A DNA stretch of 64,000 nt from Lanius collurio (lineage: Eukaryota; Chordata; Aves; Passeriformes; Laniidae): positions 838,547 through 902,546 of the forward strand of contig JACBWW010000089.1 in assembly GCA_020086605.1 (NCBI GenBank). The letters run 5' to 3'. The translations under genes and the position numbers were made by a program. The number at the start of each line of letters is the position of its first letter. Within the stretch, counting starts at the first letter, position 1. The notes under the pieces were generated by a model. It worked only from the letters and a program-made list of their open reading frames with translations, ran no database searches and had not been told where the DNA came from. This document shows positions 25,368-37,600 of this stretch, piece by piece.

Positions 25368-28300
25368 TAAGGCCCCGGCGCTGGGCGCCATGCCCGGGGG
25401 TCGCGCCGGCCGCAGCCGTCGGGGGTCGGTGCTGATCGGCGCCAGGCCTGGAAGCTTCAGCGCGCGTTTTAAGGGGAGAAAAGGGGAAAATGGGTGAAGG
25501 AGGAGTGGAGGTGTGTTACGGTGCTGTGGGTGGTCCCTGCTGCCACCACTGCCAGGCCTCGGCCCTGCGCCCGGCCCGGGTGCCCCCTCTCCTGGCCCCG
25601 TAATTCCCGTGTATTCCCACAGAATAAACGGGAGTTATCGTCCGCAGCGCTGGGGTCAGCGAGCCCTTGCGGGGCTGCTGGCGTGCTCCGGTTCCGGCAC
25701 CTGAGCTCGGGGTCAGGCTCGGGGTCAGCACGGCGCTCCTCCTCCCGTGGGGCTGGGACACCCCGAATCGCTTCCTCTGACCGAATTCCCACTGCTGACC
25801 AAATTCCTGTGCCCTCCAGGTCTTTCAGGCTGGTCATATTCCCTCTCCGTGCTTCCCTGGATTAGACCTTTTCTGCGGGAGGTGAGAGGTGAGTCCATCG
25901 GCGTTCGGGGTAAGGATCTGAGCTGCGACCTCCGGGACATTCCCGGTGCCATCGCTCATCCTCGGGCGTTCTGGTTGCTGAGGGTTTTTTTTTCCTGTTA
26001 AACTCCAGGTTTTGCTCCATCCTGGGGGGAAAAAAGCATTGGGTGTTTCTCCTGTGGCTCTTGGTTTCGTGCCCTGGGAGATGCTGTGACACCAAGAGAG
26101 GTTCTGAGTTTGGTTGCAGAGTCTTTGGTTTGGGGAATTTGTCCAGAACGGAGAAGTCTGGACATAGTGAGTACAGAGCTTGGAATATTTTCCTCTGATT
26201 TCAGCACTCATGACCTGTTGAACCTGCAGAAGGGGGATGTTCTTGTATTATCCAGGAATTATGACCTACAGCGACAGAGAGATTATTTATATTTAACAAA
26301 ACAGGAGACAACTACACTTCCGTTCTGGTTGAGTTGTTTAATTTTCCTTGAGTTTCTCCTCTGGCTCTGTCAGGAAACACAGAAGTCCAGAGATTCAGGT
26401 GTCACCCAGCCCGGCTCCTGCTGGTAAATAGAAATTAATGTTCCTTGTCTGCTCTTGCTCCATTAATAACTATCCAGACATGGTATCTAAACCCCATATT
26501 TCCTGGAAAAATGAACAGTCTTGGAGTTAAACCATAGGGTCTTTTCCTCTTGATCTTTAAAAGACAAAACTTTCTCTGTCCCTCCTCCTAGTCCCTGGTA
26601 AAATCTGGATTTTTTCCTTCCAGGTGACCATTTTCCTATTTACTTCCATGTTCTTTAAATTAGGAACAGGACTCTAGTGATGTGTCACCTTAAACTATTC
26701 ACTCTGGAGGTTCTTAGCACCTTTAATTTATTAAAATAGACTTTAGGAATCTGATCTATCCTTAGTTCACGCTCCCTTTGCTCTTGTCACTGCCTTTTTA
26801 TGCTCAGTTATTGAGGAGTCTCATTCCTTGGCTCTCAAGTGCCTTCAGCAATTACCTGCAGAGTTGTTGTGTGTAATGGTGTGAAAATGACAGGTTTGGG
26901 GTGTTTTTTGGTCAAGTGGTGGAAAACAGAGGCTTTGCTTTATGTCCAGACACGAAGGAGCCCCATCTGTTTACGGATTGAACTCGCACTAATGTCAGCA
27001 GCTAATTTGTTAAATTATTATCACTTCAGTGAGGGAAGCTTGACCTCTCACCCTATTGATGCAACACAGCACCGTTTTCAAATCTGTAAATGGAAGGCTG
27101 GTGTTTGTGTTGAAATGCTCCTTTCTTTCTCCCCACTTTCCTCGTCTCAGCACTGGAAATGGGGCAGCTGAAATCCCTTGGAGGAGCTGAGGATTCCAGG
27201 GAGTTTGCACAAATTCCAACTATTAATACGCAAATAAAATGAACCAACAAGACACTTGTTGGCAACCTCCAGCAAGTGTTCCTGGCTTCTGCCAGTATTT
27301 ATTCCTATTTTTATGAAAACTGAACAGTGTGCCTGAGCCTTCAGGAAGAGAGTCCTGCCTGTTGCTGAGCAGAGCTGCTCCCAGTCCACGTAGGGATTTC
27401 AGTGCTCCTCTGAGGCTTGGATCCACATCCTGGCTCCTCTGCAGATCCACCTTCAGCTCTAATGGGAGGTTCTCCCAAAAAAAAACACCTTACCAGTGGC
27501 TTTTCACAGCCCCACCACGTTGTTTTGGTCCTCGCTGCTTACCTGACCTGGCTCTGAGGGAGCCTCCCAAGGGTTTTCCTTGGAGCTGCACGTGGTGAGT
27601 CATCCCACAGAACTCACAGGCAGTTTCACAAATACCAGATGGCAATAAAATTAGAAGTAGTAGCCAGTGGCAATTGAGCACTTGCTAGAACCATTCTCTC
27701 CTTCCTGACTGGAGGAACCTGCCAAATGTCCTGACAGAAACAAAAAAAAAAAGAAAACCAGCGATGTTTCTGCAGAGTGGAAAATTAACAGAGCACGGGA
27801 CACACACTTCCCTTGCCCTTAATCCCATTTGGACTGGAGTGGAAAGCTAATGGCTGGATTTCTCCATGTCCAGGAGAAGATGAAACAGAAAGAACACAAT
27901 GTAAAGGAAAATTTGGGGCATTTTATGGGGACATTCAATAAGTATTTCAGCAGTGCCCGTGTTAAACCCCCAAACAGGATGTCTGGAGGACGTCCACATC
28001 TTTAAACCAGGCTATATTCAGGCAGGCTGAGGAGTTACTGGGATTCTGTTTGGATTTCTTGTTTTCATACTACGAGGGTTTGCACCACGAGTTTGGAAAT
28101 AGTTGGAGCTCGTTAAGGTCGGAAGCGTGTGCAAATACCATTGTGTTTGGCTCAGCATAAACAAGGGCTGCTCCCTTCCTCCGGTGACTCCTGCTGCTCG
28201 GCACCTCCGGGATGCGCCAGCCGCACACAATCGCTGGTTCATGCCCCAAACACTCAGCTCGGCCCTTCCTTCCCACGTGTTCCACATGGGCCATGGCTCA

Positions 28301-29384
28301 TCCATTCCGCTCCTTGCCCGTCACGTGCCAGGGGACCTTGCCAAGATTTTTGAGAGATAAATCCCTTAATTTATGCATCCCAGGCCAGGAAGGGTTATTC
28401 TTCATGATTCATGTCACAGTAAGAAGCGTGAATCTACGTCTTCCTAACAGAACACTCCATTTGCTTCTTTCCTCCTTATCATGATGGAAAATTAGTGACT
28501 TATTTGTAGTGAATCATATTAAAGTGATCTTATCGTTCTGAGCTTTCACACGAGGCTTTCAGAAATCAGAAGTTTTTGTGCTGCCTTTAGGACAGAGGAG
28601 GGAAGGGTGAGGCCAAACCAGCTCCATGTCACCCCTGTCCCAAGTTGTGGCATTTCCAGCCCTGTCCTGGCCAGGGAAGGAGCTGGAGGCTGAGGATGCA
28701 TCACAGCACTGAGGAGTGTGGAAGGACTTCGGGTGTCAGAGCTAAAGGAAAACCAGGGTGGATATAGGGGTTTTAAATCAAATTTCCCTATGGAAAATCT
28801 CTTAAATCCTACTCTGGCTACATAGAGTTGTCCTAAAGATTCCCACGGTCAGGAACTGGTTTGTTTGTGATCTCGTCTTGCTTTGTTACTCCTTACTCAT
28901 GGCTGTGCCTCCTGTGCTGGCAGCCCAGCAGGTTCTCCTGGAACAGGTCATGCCTCTGGCACGGAGCTGGGGCTCGCTGTGCTCAGAGAAAGGGACCATA
29001 CGTCTGTCAGACAGCCCCAAAAGCTTTTTATTTAGGAAATACCAGTGATGCAAAGAGCTCCAGTGATTGTCACTGCATGGGTAAAACACTGAGGCACCCA
29101 AACACCACCTGACTTCTGGGTCACTCCTGGTTTCTGTGCAGGAACTGCTCTGAAACTCCTTTGCTGTGAGGTTCAGATCCTCAGGATGGAAGGTTGATCT
29201 CACTGGAGCCACAGTAGGTTGCTGCTCAGCCCAACACCCTATGTTCTCCATCTCTCATGATCCTTCAGATATCCACCTGTGCTCTTGCTCACTGCTGCTG
29301 AGCAGGATCTCCAGGTGTCAGTTGGGCTGTATCACGTCCCAGGTGTGACCAGTTCCTAACCCACGTTCCCGTTCTCCGTTGCAG
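25368..29384 (+). other. Presumed SENP8 intron 1
   Basis: About 4 kb between the CpG island and the acceptor gttctccgttgcag ending at 29,384. I see no coding exon. Open frames up to about 120 codons near 25,470-26,430 and 28,890-29,250 resemble nothing I know and have no consistent splice or start context. No strong repeat was identified. Confidence 0.5.
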
Positions 29385-29411
29385 CTCTGGCGGTTCCCGG
29401 GGCGGCGCAGG

Positions 29412-30050
29412 ATGGATCCCGTGGTTCTCAGCTACATGGACAGCCTGCTGAGGCGGTCGGACGTGGCCCTGCTGGAGCCCCCAAACTGGCTCAATGACCA
29501 CATCATCGGCTTCGCCTTCGAGTACTTTGCCAACCAGCAGTTCCAGGAGTTCGGCCACCGTGTTTGTTTCATCAGCCCCGAGGTGGCTCAGTTCATCAAG
29601 TGTGCCCTTAGTCAGGAAGAAATAGCCATATTCCTCCAGCCGCTGGACCTTCTCTGCAAGGAGCTGGTGTTCCTGCCTATCAATGACAACTCCAGCCAGG
29701 CCGCTGGGGGCACCCACTGGAGCTTACTGGTTTATTTCAGGGACAAGAAGTGCTTTGCCCATTACGATTCCCACAGTAAATGCAACTCTGTCCATGCCAA
29801 GCAGGTGGCGGGGAAGCTGGAGGCCTTTCTGGGAAAAAGAGGGGGCAAAGCCACCTTTGTGGAGGAGAAGGCGCCGGCACAGCAGAACAGCTACGACTGT
29901 GGCATGTATGTGATCTGCAATGCCGAGGCTCTGTGCCACGGGTACTTCCAGGGCCGCATGGAGCCTCTGCTGCAGCTCCTCACCCCCTCCTACATCACAC
30001 AGAAGAGGTCAGAGTGGAAAGCTCTCATCACGAAACTGGCACAGAAGTGA
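29412..30050 (+). CDS. SENP8: SENP8 (NEDP1/DEN1), NEDD8-specific cysteine protease
   Basis: Sentrin-specific protease 8, a C48-family cysteine protease. It matures the NEDD8 precursor and removes NEDD8 from modified proteins, so it tunes cullin-RING ligase and other neddylation. The whole protein is encoded in one exon, as in other vertebrates; the acceptor is at 29,384. The first ATG (29,412) has A at -3 and G at +4 and begins MDPVVLSYMDSLL, the family start. Length is 212 residues, equal to the human protein. The catalytic triad falls at His102 (THWSLL), Asp119 (HYDSHS) and Cys163 (NSYDCGMY), with the oxyanion Gln157 just before. No frameshift or missing key residue. It lies head to head with the presumed MYO9A promoter and tail to tail with GRAMD2A. 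Confidence 0.97.
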   Translation: MDPVVLSYMDSLLRRSDVALLEPPNWLNDHIIGFAFEYFANQQFQEFGHRVCFISPEVAQFIKCALSQEEIAIFLQPLDLLCKELVFLPINDNSSQAAGGTHWSLLVYFRDKKCFAHYDSHSKCNSVHAKQVAGKLEAFLGKRGGKATFVEEKAPAQQNSYDCGMYVICNAEALCHGYFQGRMEPLLQLLTPSYITQKRSEWKALITKLAQK

Positions 30051-31120
30051 TGGGTACACCTCCAGCCCCCCAAAAACTGCCTTCCCAGTCCAAGAGGCAG
30101 CACCCCCAGTGCCTGAGGGAGATGCCCATGCACAGGATTGTCCCAAAGAAAAAGAATGTAACCCCTCTAGCATGGCTACACCCCCAAACACCCCATTCCC
30201 TCCTGGAAAAGCCTTATTCTCCTCTGGAAATCACCGGCCTTTCAACTTCAAATGACAAGAGTCACTTTGCTTTCAAAGAAACCCTCTCCATGGTACATTT
30301 TTACAGTAATGGCTGTGGCAAAACAGGTTGCTAAAGAGACTTCTCCACCTGTGCCCAGCAGGCAACACACCCTCATTAGGTGGCTTTAGTTGGCTCCAGG
30401 CATTGTCCTTCCAAGCCAGGCTTAGCAAATGCCCTTTAAACCCAAGCCCCTGAGTGCTTTATCATGGACAGTTCTAGTTTGTGCCTGCTGCTAATGGTAT
30501 TGGAGCAATCTGGGATTTTGTACCTCTGAAAACCTGACATTAAGCTGACACTGCAAAAAGATGAGACTCCAAAGGAAATGCTACAATTAATTTAAGAACA
30601 GGGCAAAAACAAAGTCAGTTTTCATCAGCCAGGTGCTCCTAGGCCACACAGCAATGGCTTTTTTGTCCCCTGCCCCTGCTTGTTCTTACTGCAAATTAAA
30701 ACCCAACTCTGAACTGCTGGAAGATTAATAGGAAGCTGAGAAAGCCAATCCTAGGAAAGGAAACTTAATTGAGCTGAAAAGCAACACTCACTCTTTGAAG
30801 TTTGGGGTTTTTCATTAGGATTTTAGGTCGTCTCAGTGTGGGGAGGGTTTGTCAGCGCTCCCCAACCCTTGTTAGCGTCACTGCACACAGCGGTTGCTGC
30901 TCTAACACAAAACCAGTTCTGTTACTGGAGAGAAAAAAAAAAAAACACACCAGGGAGAACAAAAGGACAGAGTTTGAGGTATAAAAGCCAAAGATAACTG
31001 CAGGCTCCTTGAAGTCCTTAATGCACTTCAGAAAACTGAAAGACTTCCCCTCCCGTACTGGATGATGGCTGGGATCCCAGAGTGGATCCTCTCCTTAAAG
31101 ACAGGCTTAGCAGTGTGGAG

Positions 31121-31126
31121 AATAAA
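31121..31126 (+). terminator. SENP8: Poly(A) signal AATAAA, proximal, SENP8
   Basis: AATAAA about 1.07 kb after the stop codon, followed by a short gatgtcgttgc T/G stretch. Candidate proximal cleavage site. Confidence 0.4.
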
Positions 31127-31603
31127 AATTAAACTGAGATGTCGTTGCAGGATAAGGAATAATCTCTCACCTGGTGAGAAGCAAGGAGCAGGTTGCTCAG
31201 GTGGTGTCTAGCAGAGCAACCACACCCCAACCTAAGCAGGGAAATCCGGGTTAAGTACAACCCTTGGGGAAGGACGTTTTTAACCTGGAGCTCCAGTGTG
31301 TGCAGCAGCACAGAACTGAGGGGATGGAGGACCTCACCTTCCCTTGCTCCCAGTGAAAGGCAAGAAACCAGCCCAGGCTGTCCCAAAACTGCCCTCATGG
31401 CAGCACTGGGGCTTGAAAAGGGTTGGGGTCATTCCTCTCCTTCCTAAAACTGCCTGCACAGGAGAGCAGCCTGCAGCACCAGCCCTCTCTGGAAAACCCA
31501 CTCAGCTGGAGCTGGAATGGGATCGAGCCACTTGCTGAAGGGGATGCACTTTGGACTCTGAGGGGCTTTGCCAGAGCAACGTCACTGCCACTCCCAAATC
31601 CCA

Positions 31604-31609
31604 AATAAA
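31604..31609 (+). terminator. SENP8: Poly(A) signal AATAAA, distal, SENP8
   Basis: AATAAA followed 40-65 bp on by a T/G-rich downstream element (gtccttggtgtccctgctcg and gtgctgtgg). The downstream element is better than that of the proximal signal, so this is my preferred SENP8 end. Confidence 0.5.
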
Positions 31610-31625
31610 CCTCAGCCCAAACCGT

Positions 31626-33000
31626 GCACTTCCCATCGTCATCCCGTCCTTGGTGTCCCTGCTCGTGCTGTGGCTCCTGCTGCCCCACAGAGTGTCACAG
31701 CATGATGGCTCTGACTCATCCGTCTGACTGTGCCTTCCTGGCTGATTTAATCTCCCAATCCTATTTTTAGAGGTTGTCTTGGGCTGGGGAGGGAGGAAGA
31801 CAGGATGGTGGGTGTGGCATGGGGAACAGCAGGGGGACTTGAGGGCAGGGGCTGTGCTCATCCAGCACCACTCTGTGCTCCTCATCCCTGTTTCCAGGCC
31901 AGCAAGGTGAGTATCCAGGGACGTTCCCTGCACCCGAGGCTTTTACGTGGCATTTCTTTACACAAAGAAAAGCAAATAGGCTCAAGCAGGGCGTCACTGG
32001 GAGACAGGCAGGCAGACACTTAGTGGGAAATAAAACCAGAGCCATGAACCACATCCTGGCAGCAGGAACCCCCTAAAGCACACTGGGGGCTCATCCCAGT
32101 GCTCTTCCAAACCTCCTCCACATCACTGCACCCATGGCTTGTCCCACGACTGGCTGTAACCAGAGTTCTGAAAGGAGACGACATTCCTGGCTCGGGCTCA
32201 GCACAGGGACCTCACGTACCTGCTGTTGGAGCACCCAACAAACACCAGGCTGGGCACATCAGAGCAAACCCCCTCCCCCCAGTCCTCAAAACCTCTTTTT
32301 TGTGGCCAAGAGCCCCACTTTGAGGTTGGACCCACTGAACCCCAACCTGTCTGCTGGAGAAACAATGCCAAACCCATTTCCACCGGGTAAACGAGCTGGG
32401 TGAGTCCCTGGCAGGGTCAGGACAGCACCTTTCAGCCTTCCTCCAGGTTACCCATGGAATCAAAGGCTCCAACAGCCCCCTAACACCGGGGCTTTGAAGA
32501 AACCAGACCATCCCCCCAGGCACCTCTGGGTGCTAAATCCCCCCCAAAATGGGTGACACTACTCCGACCCCACTTAGCCAGTGCCACCGTGGTTTTCAAG
32601 GTGGGCCATTTTCATGCATTTTGCTGCATGGGCCAGGCCGGGGAAAGGAGTGAAATTGGGTTGTGGATGTGTAGGAAGGAGGAGGAGGAGAAAGAGGAAG
32701 GCTCACCCTGCCCACCCCAGCAGGGTGGGGCTGCAATTCAGGTCCCTCCCCCGGCACCGCTGTCCTCAAGGTGGCCCTGCCACCGGCGCGTCACATCCCG
32801 CAGTCTCTGCTGCCATCTAGTGCAATAACCTCTTTGGCCCCTCCGTCGGGAGCATCCCTGTCCCCTTGTCTAGAGGATGGGCTGTCCCCATGTCACCCAC
32901 ATACTCAAGGGGCACTGGGACAGCACAGATTTTGGGGTGCCTGGTGTAGGGGCTCACAGCCTGGCACCGCTGTGGAGGATGCTGGTGAGAGAGCGATGTG
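31626..33000. other. Intergenic spacer between convergent SENP8 and GRAMD2A
   Basis: About 1.4 kb with no recognised exon, RNA or repeat. Open frames near 32,100-32,830 are Pro/Ser/Arg-rich and look like chance frames in GC-rich DNA. Confidence 0.5.
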
Positions 33001-33015
33001 CTAGAAAATCCTGCG

Positions 33016-33021
33016 TTTATT
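33016..33021 (-). terminator. GRAMD2A: Candidate poly(A) signal for GRAMD2A
   Basis: The minus strand reads AATAAA here, about 1.5 kb past the GRAMD2A stop, and no equally good hexamer was noticed nearer the stop. The downstream sequence is not strikingly G/T-rich, so confidence is moderate. Confidence 0.4.
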
Positions 33022-34529
33022 TTCATTTCATTTAAAAGCCGTTCCAAGCCCAGAGCGAGCAGCAAGCTCTTCCCCAGGGCACAGGGATTTGGCCCCATCA
33101 GCACTTGTAGCTCCCAAAAAAACAGGAAAGAAAACCCAAAGGAATCACACCGATATCACCTGGCACCCCGGTGCACTCCTGGGTGGGCTGTGGGACAAAT
33201 CCAGCAGGACAAATCCTGCAGCACTCAGCGCCATGCAGTGACAAGGTTAACAGGAACCAGGGCACAGACGCTGCGCTCCGGGACATTCCCCAGTGCCAGC
33301 CATGGGCTCCTTTCCAACGTCTTAACGGCATGAGCGGGACTAACCAAGTCCACCGGGGCCAGGTGTGGACCCCAGCGAGGACACCTGGTCTGGGGGACCC
33401 TAAAGTGCTTTGCAAGGGACACACACACACACCCCCCCCCCCCTCTGAGCCTGGTGCTCCAAGAGAGAAGGGCTGAGGGGCCCTGGATTGTACCCCCACC
33501 CTCAGGTGTGGGATAGATGACACCCCACAGGGCTGGTGGGCCCTTTCTCCCCATTCCCCACAGATCCCCGTGTTTGGGGCCATTCCTCCAGGCATATTCC
33601 CAGGAAGCTGGGACAAACAGGTGGGTTCTCCCAGAGCAGCAGTGGCAACTCATCCACATTTTTGGGGGTTCCTGGTGAGCCCAAGGTCATCTTTTAACAA
33701 GAAAAAAACAAGCCTGAAATAAAAACCAGCGTCCATTTTAGCAGCAAGTCCTAAGGGAAGGTCCAAGCGCTCGGCAGCCCCAAGCCATCGTCCAGTACTA
33801 CAGCATGGCAGTGTCTCAGGGAGAAAACAGGCTTCCAGTGGGATGGGGAGTTGGCACTGGTGGCCAGAACCTGGCTGCAAAGTCCCACCAGGAGCGAGTG
33901 CCGGAAGGAAGAGAGAAAATACTTGGTCCCATTTTACCGGCCGAGGGAAAGCTGGGCCACATGTAACAGCCACGGTTGGGAGGACATGGCACCGGGATCC
34001 GTGGGCAGGGTGTCACCACCTCAGTGTCCATCCTCAGCCAGCACCAGGGGAATGGTCACCTGCAGGCAGGGAGCGGGGTGAGATGAAATGAGTGACTGCA
34101 GAGGCTCCGTATCCCATTCCGGTACCTTCTGATGTCCTCAGCCCAAGGAGATCCCACTCCTGTCCATCCCATGCTGATGCCCATGACCTCAACCCCTGGG
34201 CACAGCCCACCTCCAATGAGATGTGCTGGTGCTTCCTACAAGTGGAGAACCAGCCCCAAACCAATGAGGAAACCTCTTCCCAAGCTCCAGAGTCTCAGGA
34301 ACAGCAGAGCTTCCCAGTCACTCAAACCAACAGTTAACGGGATCACCTCCGGTATGGAGATGGCACTGTGGGTTCTGTCGCTGGCCAGCCCAACAGCAGG
34401 CCCACGAGAAGGGACAAAGCCTTCCTTAGACACATCACAGAGCAGAGCCATTCCTCTTTGCACCCACATTCCCTCAAGCCCTCCACTCATGGCACGATCT
34501 GTGTGTCCCAAAATGTCCTTGAGAGTCCC
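33022..34529 (-). other. GRAMD2A: Presumed GRAMD2A 3' UTR
   Basis: Follows the stop codon at 34,530-34,532 on the minus strand. It contains an (AC)n/poly(C) tract but no recognisable exon. The open frames up to about 170 codons (33,098-33,660) are Gly/Trp/Pro-rich chance frames on the minus strand. Extent depends on the poly(A) call. Confidence 0.4.
33419..33443. repeat. (AC)n followed by poly(C)
   Basis: About seven AC units run into roughly twelve Cs. The length is error-prone in sequencing and probably variable. It lies inside the presumed GRAMD2A 3' UTR (GT/G-rich in the transcript). Confidence 0.9.
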
Positions 34530-34641
34530 TCACCTCCTGTGCCCGCGGGAGAGGTAATCCCTGTTCAGAGAGCAGAGCTGCTGCTCCAGACGGAAGATGC
34601 GGAACGCCAGGTACGAGGAGGACACAACCAGGAGGCAGATG
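34530..34641 (-). CDS. GRAMD2A: GRAMD2A terminal coding exon
   Basis: Follows the acceptor tgctcccag. Encodes the second half of the membrane helix (ICLLVVSSSYLAFRI) and a short tail ending RDYLSRGHRR, then TGA. The C-terminal transmembrane segment anchors the protein in the ER with the tail in the lumen, as established for the family. Confidence 0.93.
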
Positions 34642-37600
34642 CTGGGAGCAGAGGAAAAAGCCAAACGCTCAGTTGAGACTGAGACCAACATTCCCAGTGC
34701 CCCCCAGCTTCCTCACGCCCTTGGCACACTTACAGCACGATGAAGATCTTCAGGAGCTGGTAGTCGGAGGGTCTCAGCTCTGCCACACAGCTCTGCTCCA
34801 CCTCCAGCTCCTCCTCGGTGTTTATTGCACTTTCTGAAAAGCAAACCCGGAGTCAATGGCACAGCCACACTTGGCTAATGTTCCTGCTTCTCCAGCAACT
34901 AGGAAACATCAAATATTCCTCCCTCATAGGCTCAGACCCTGCAGCCAGCTGACCCTACCCCATCCCCAGGACTCCACTGCTGACTCTGCCTAATCTGCGA
35001 GGCAGAACTCCCCTGCACGAGAGCAGAGGATGGATGAACACACTTTTATGGATGTTATCACCCAGTCCCATTCAGAGCAGGGAACAAATCCATGTCCCTT
35101 ACCCGAAACCAGCGGCTCCTCAGAGGTGAAGGAGCTCTCCTTGGCGCTCAGGCTGCTGACAGAGGTCCGGTGGATGCACTGGTAGTTGGCATCTGGCAGT
35201 GACAGTGACAGTGAGGTAGGTGACACCTTCCTCCACTTGCCCTCGGGGACAATCACCTCCTGTAGGAACAGTCCCGGTGAGCCGTGAATGAAACCAGCAG
35301 TGCCAAGGATATGGTGAGGTCAGATTCAAACTCAAACCTTACAGCATCTCCATGGAGCACCACCACATTCAAAACATCACCCTGAGGGAAAGCTGGTCTT
35401 CCATGATGGCTCCATGGGAATGCAGGTTCCCACTGCCACAGAAAGACCTGCCCACACACTCCACACCTGCCCCAAATACCAACTCCTCCACACCTTGAAG
35501 CTCAGGGCGGTCACCTGGAATTCTGCAGCATGCCCCAAAAGGGCAGAAAACTAAGCAGGGTGGCAGCTGGACCAGAGAAAGGCTCCCCCAGTGAAGAGTT
35601 CTCAGGACTGGAGCTGCCAAAGGGCTGCATCCCACCGAAGCACCAGGAGATGCTGCCAGATCAGCCTGAATCCCACCCGATTCAGCCCTTGAAATGAACC
35701 TTTAACCCCTGGGATGTCACCACACCATGGGTGACATCTCACCTGTCACCCTCTGGTGCACCCCAACTGTCACCTCCCACACCCAGCCCAAGGCCCAGGA
35801 CCACCAGCCACAGAGGACACCCTTCTCCAAAGGAGCAGGATGTGGCCCCCCATGCTCCCTGGATCATGCCACAGTTCAACAGGTGTTTCCCTCTCCAGCC
35901 ATCCTACTCATCCCACAGATTTTTGGATAACTCAACCCCATTCCCAGCCTGTTATCCACATTCCCAGGTGGGAACAGCATCAGCCATTGGGGAGCAGTGG
36001 CAGCATTTTCCACATCACTCTGAAGTCTTTCCAACTCTAAACAGACAGAGTCACTGGCTGTGCTCAGCCAGGACCTCTTGACCCATCTGCTCCTGCCAAG
36101 TCTGGGGATGAAGGTCCCGGAGGATGAGCTGTGAAGGACCGGCACATCCTTGCTCAACATTTGCACACCAACAGGAGAACCGACTCTCTCCCGACTTTCT
36201 GAGCAGCCACCAGACAGTGTCAAACCCAGTCCAGGCAGGCCCTCTCTGCCCACAGCATGAGGTTGGGGTCTCTCCTCTCCCTGAGCTGCCCTGACCCTCA
36301 CCAGTGACACAGAGTCCGGCTCCTCCGACAGCTCCTTCAGACTCAAGCTCTTCTTACTGGAAACCTGGAACGGGGGGAAAGGATCAGGCATTATGGTGCC
36401 ACCTCTCCCTGCTTCAGCCTCAGCCACAAAATGGAATTTGGGCTTTTCTGCTGAGACTATGAAGAGCAGCTGCTAAAACTTATAATCACAGGGATTTGGG
36501 GGATGAGGAAAGGGCACTTGCATCACTGCTTCCCATCACCAAAAACCTAAGGGCTTCGTGGACAGGATAAAACATCAGGGATTAAAAAAAAAAGGGAATA
36601 TCTGGGCAGAGCCCAGCACATTTCAAAGAATAAATCCCCCAGTTTGGCAATGGTGCTGAATTACCCAAGTGGCTGCCCTGGCACAGCTGGCACACACCCT
36701 CCTGGGCAGGGCAGGGCTCCTGCACAGCTTCCCATGTGCTTCAAAGGCAGGGAGAAGAGATCCCCACAGTCCTCCTCTCCAGCTCGAGGGCTGATGGATG
36801 TCGTCCCCCACTTAATTTAAATTCTTTTTTAACTTTGTACCCTTTTTCCTCCCCTTAAAACTTTAGATCTGGACAAAAGGCATAAATGTGCAGAGTGGGA
36901 GAACTAGTACTACCACCAGATTATAAATAATTCATACCCACACCCTGAGAGAGAGCAGAAACTCAGGGCTCTGCCTCATCCATGACCCAGAAAAGCCCAC
37001 GTGGACAGACCGTGCCCAAGGCATGGCTCCTGCCCCTCTTCCCATCCCTTGCTGCGGAGTGACGACGCTGGGAATTGGAGAGGGCTTTGGGAGCAGTCCA
37101 AAGCCTTGGAGGCAGGGATGAAGAGCTGTGCTCAGCCCGAAGGCAGGTGCAGAGTCCCAGGGCCATGGACACACGGTGGGACACAGAGTGGGGGTACCTG
37201 CAGGTGCGTGCAGACTCTCCTCAGGACGTCATAGACGCTGTCACGAGAGATGAGGGACACGAAGATGTACTGCAAGAGAAAGAGATGAGCTGTTGGGAGA
37301 GATTCCCCCCATCCCGAGTCCAGTTCTCCACAGGGAGGGACAGGCAGAGACGTCCTGCCCTTGAATCTCCCCGTTTTCAGGAGCCACATCTCCCCCACAG
37401 GCATTTCCCTGTGGAGTTTCCCTGCTGTTATTTTTGCAGCCTGCTAAAACCTGGACCAGATTTTTTTGGGGCCAGTCTCACTTAGTTGCTCCTCCTACGG
37501 CTTTCCCCTGCTCAACCCAGAGGGATATGGCAGCAAATGGGGCCGGGACCTATGGAAAACATCCCCAGGGATGGAAGGGACACAGAGCCCCCAGGTGATG

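Larger units (their letters stand above)
23900..25480. promoter_or_regulatory. CpG island, candidate bidirectional MYO9A/SENP8 promoter
   Basis: CpG density rises sharply here, with a (CG)n run at 25,028-25,041, repeated CCCCGCC (Sp1-type) boxes near 25,103-25,120 and a NotI-type gcggccgcggccgc near 25,187-25,200. No TATA box is evident, as is usual for housekeeping CpG promoters. A minus-strand donor at 24,745-24,746 and plus-strand donors at 25,249 and 25,367 point outward in opposite directions about 500 bp apart, which fits a head-to-head pair. Gene order in other vertebrates puts MYO9A and SENP8 head to head, supporting the call. Start sites cannot be fixed from sequence. Confidence 0.75.
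30051..31625 (+). other. SENP8: SENP8 3' UTR (extent approximate)
   Basis: No coding frame with a recognisable product follows the stop codon. Two AATAAA hexamers lie downstream, at 31,121 and 31,604. An A-rich stretch near 30,931-30,945 is not preceded by a poly(A) hexamer. The true end is therefore either about 31,145 or about 31,625, or both are used. Confidence 0.5.

Noticed and set aside
24485..25497. Several Arg/Pro/Gly-rich frames of 105-174 codons in the promoter island
   Set aside because: Overlapping frames on both strands built on minisatellites. This is expected from GC-rich repeats lacking stop codons.
29379..29411. Eleven-codon in-frame extension upstream of SENP8 Met1
   Set aside because: It begins with TTG, spans the splice acceptor at 29,384 and contains no ATG; the ATG at 29,412 matches the family start.
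33098..33660. 172- and 144-codon minus-strand frames considered as an extra GRAMD2A exon
   Set aside because: They lie beyond the GRAMD2A stop, show no splice structure or homology, and contain the (AC)n/poly(C) tract.
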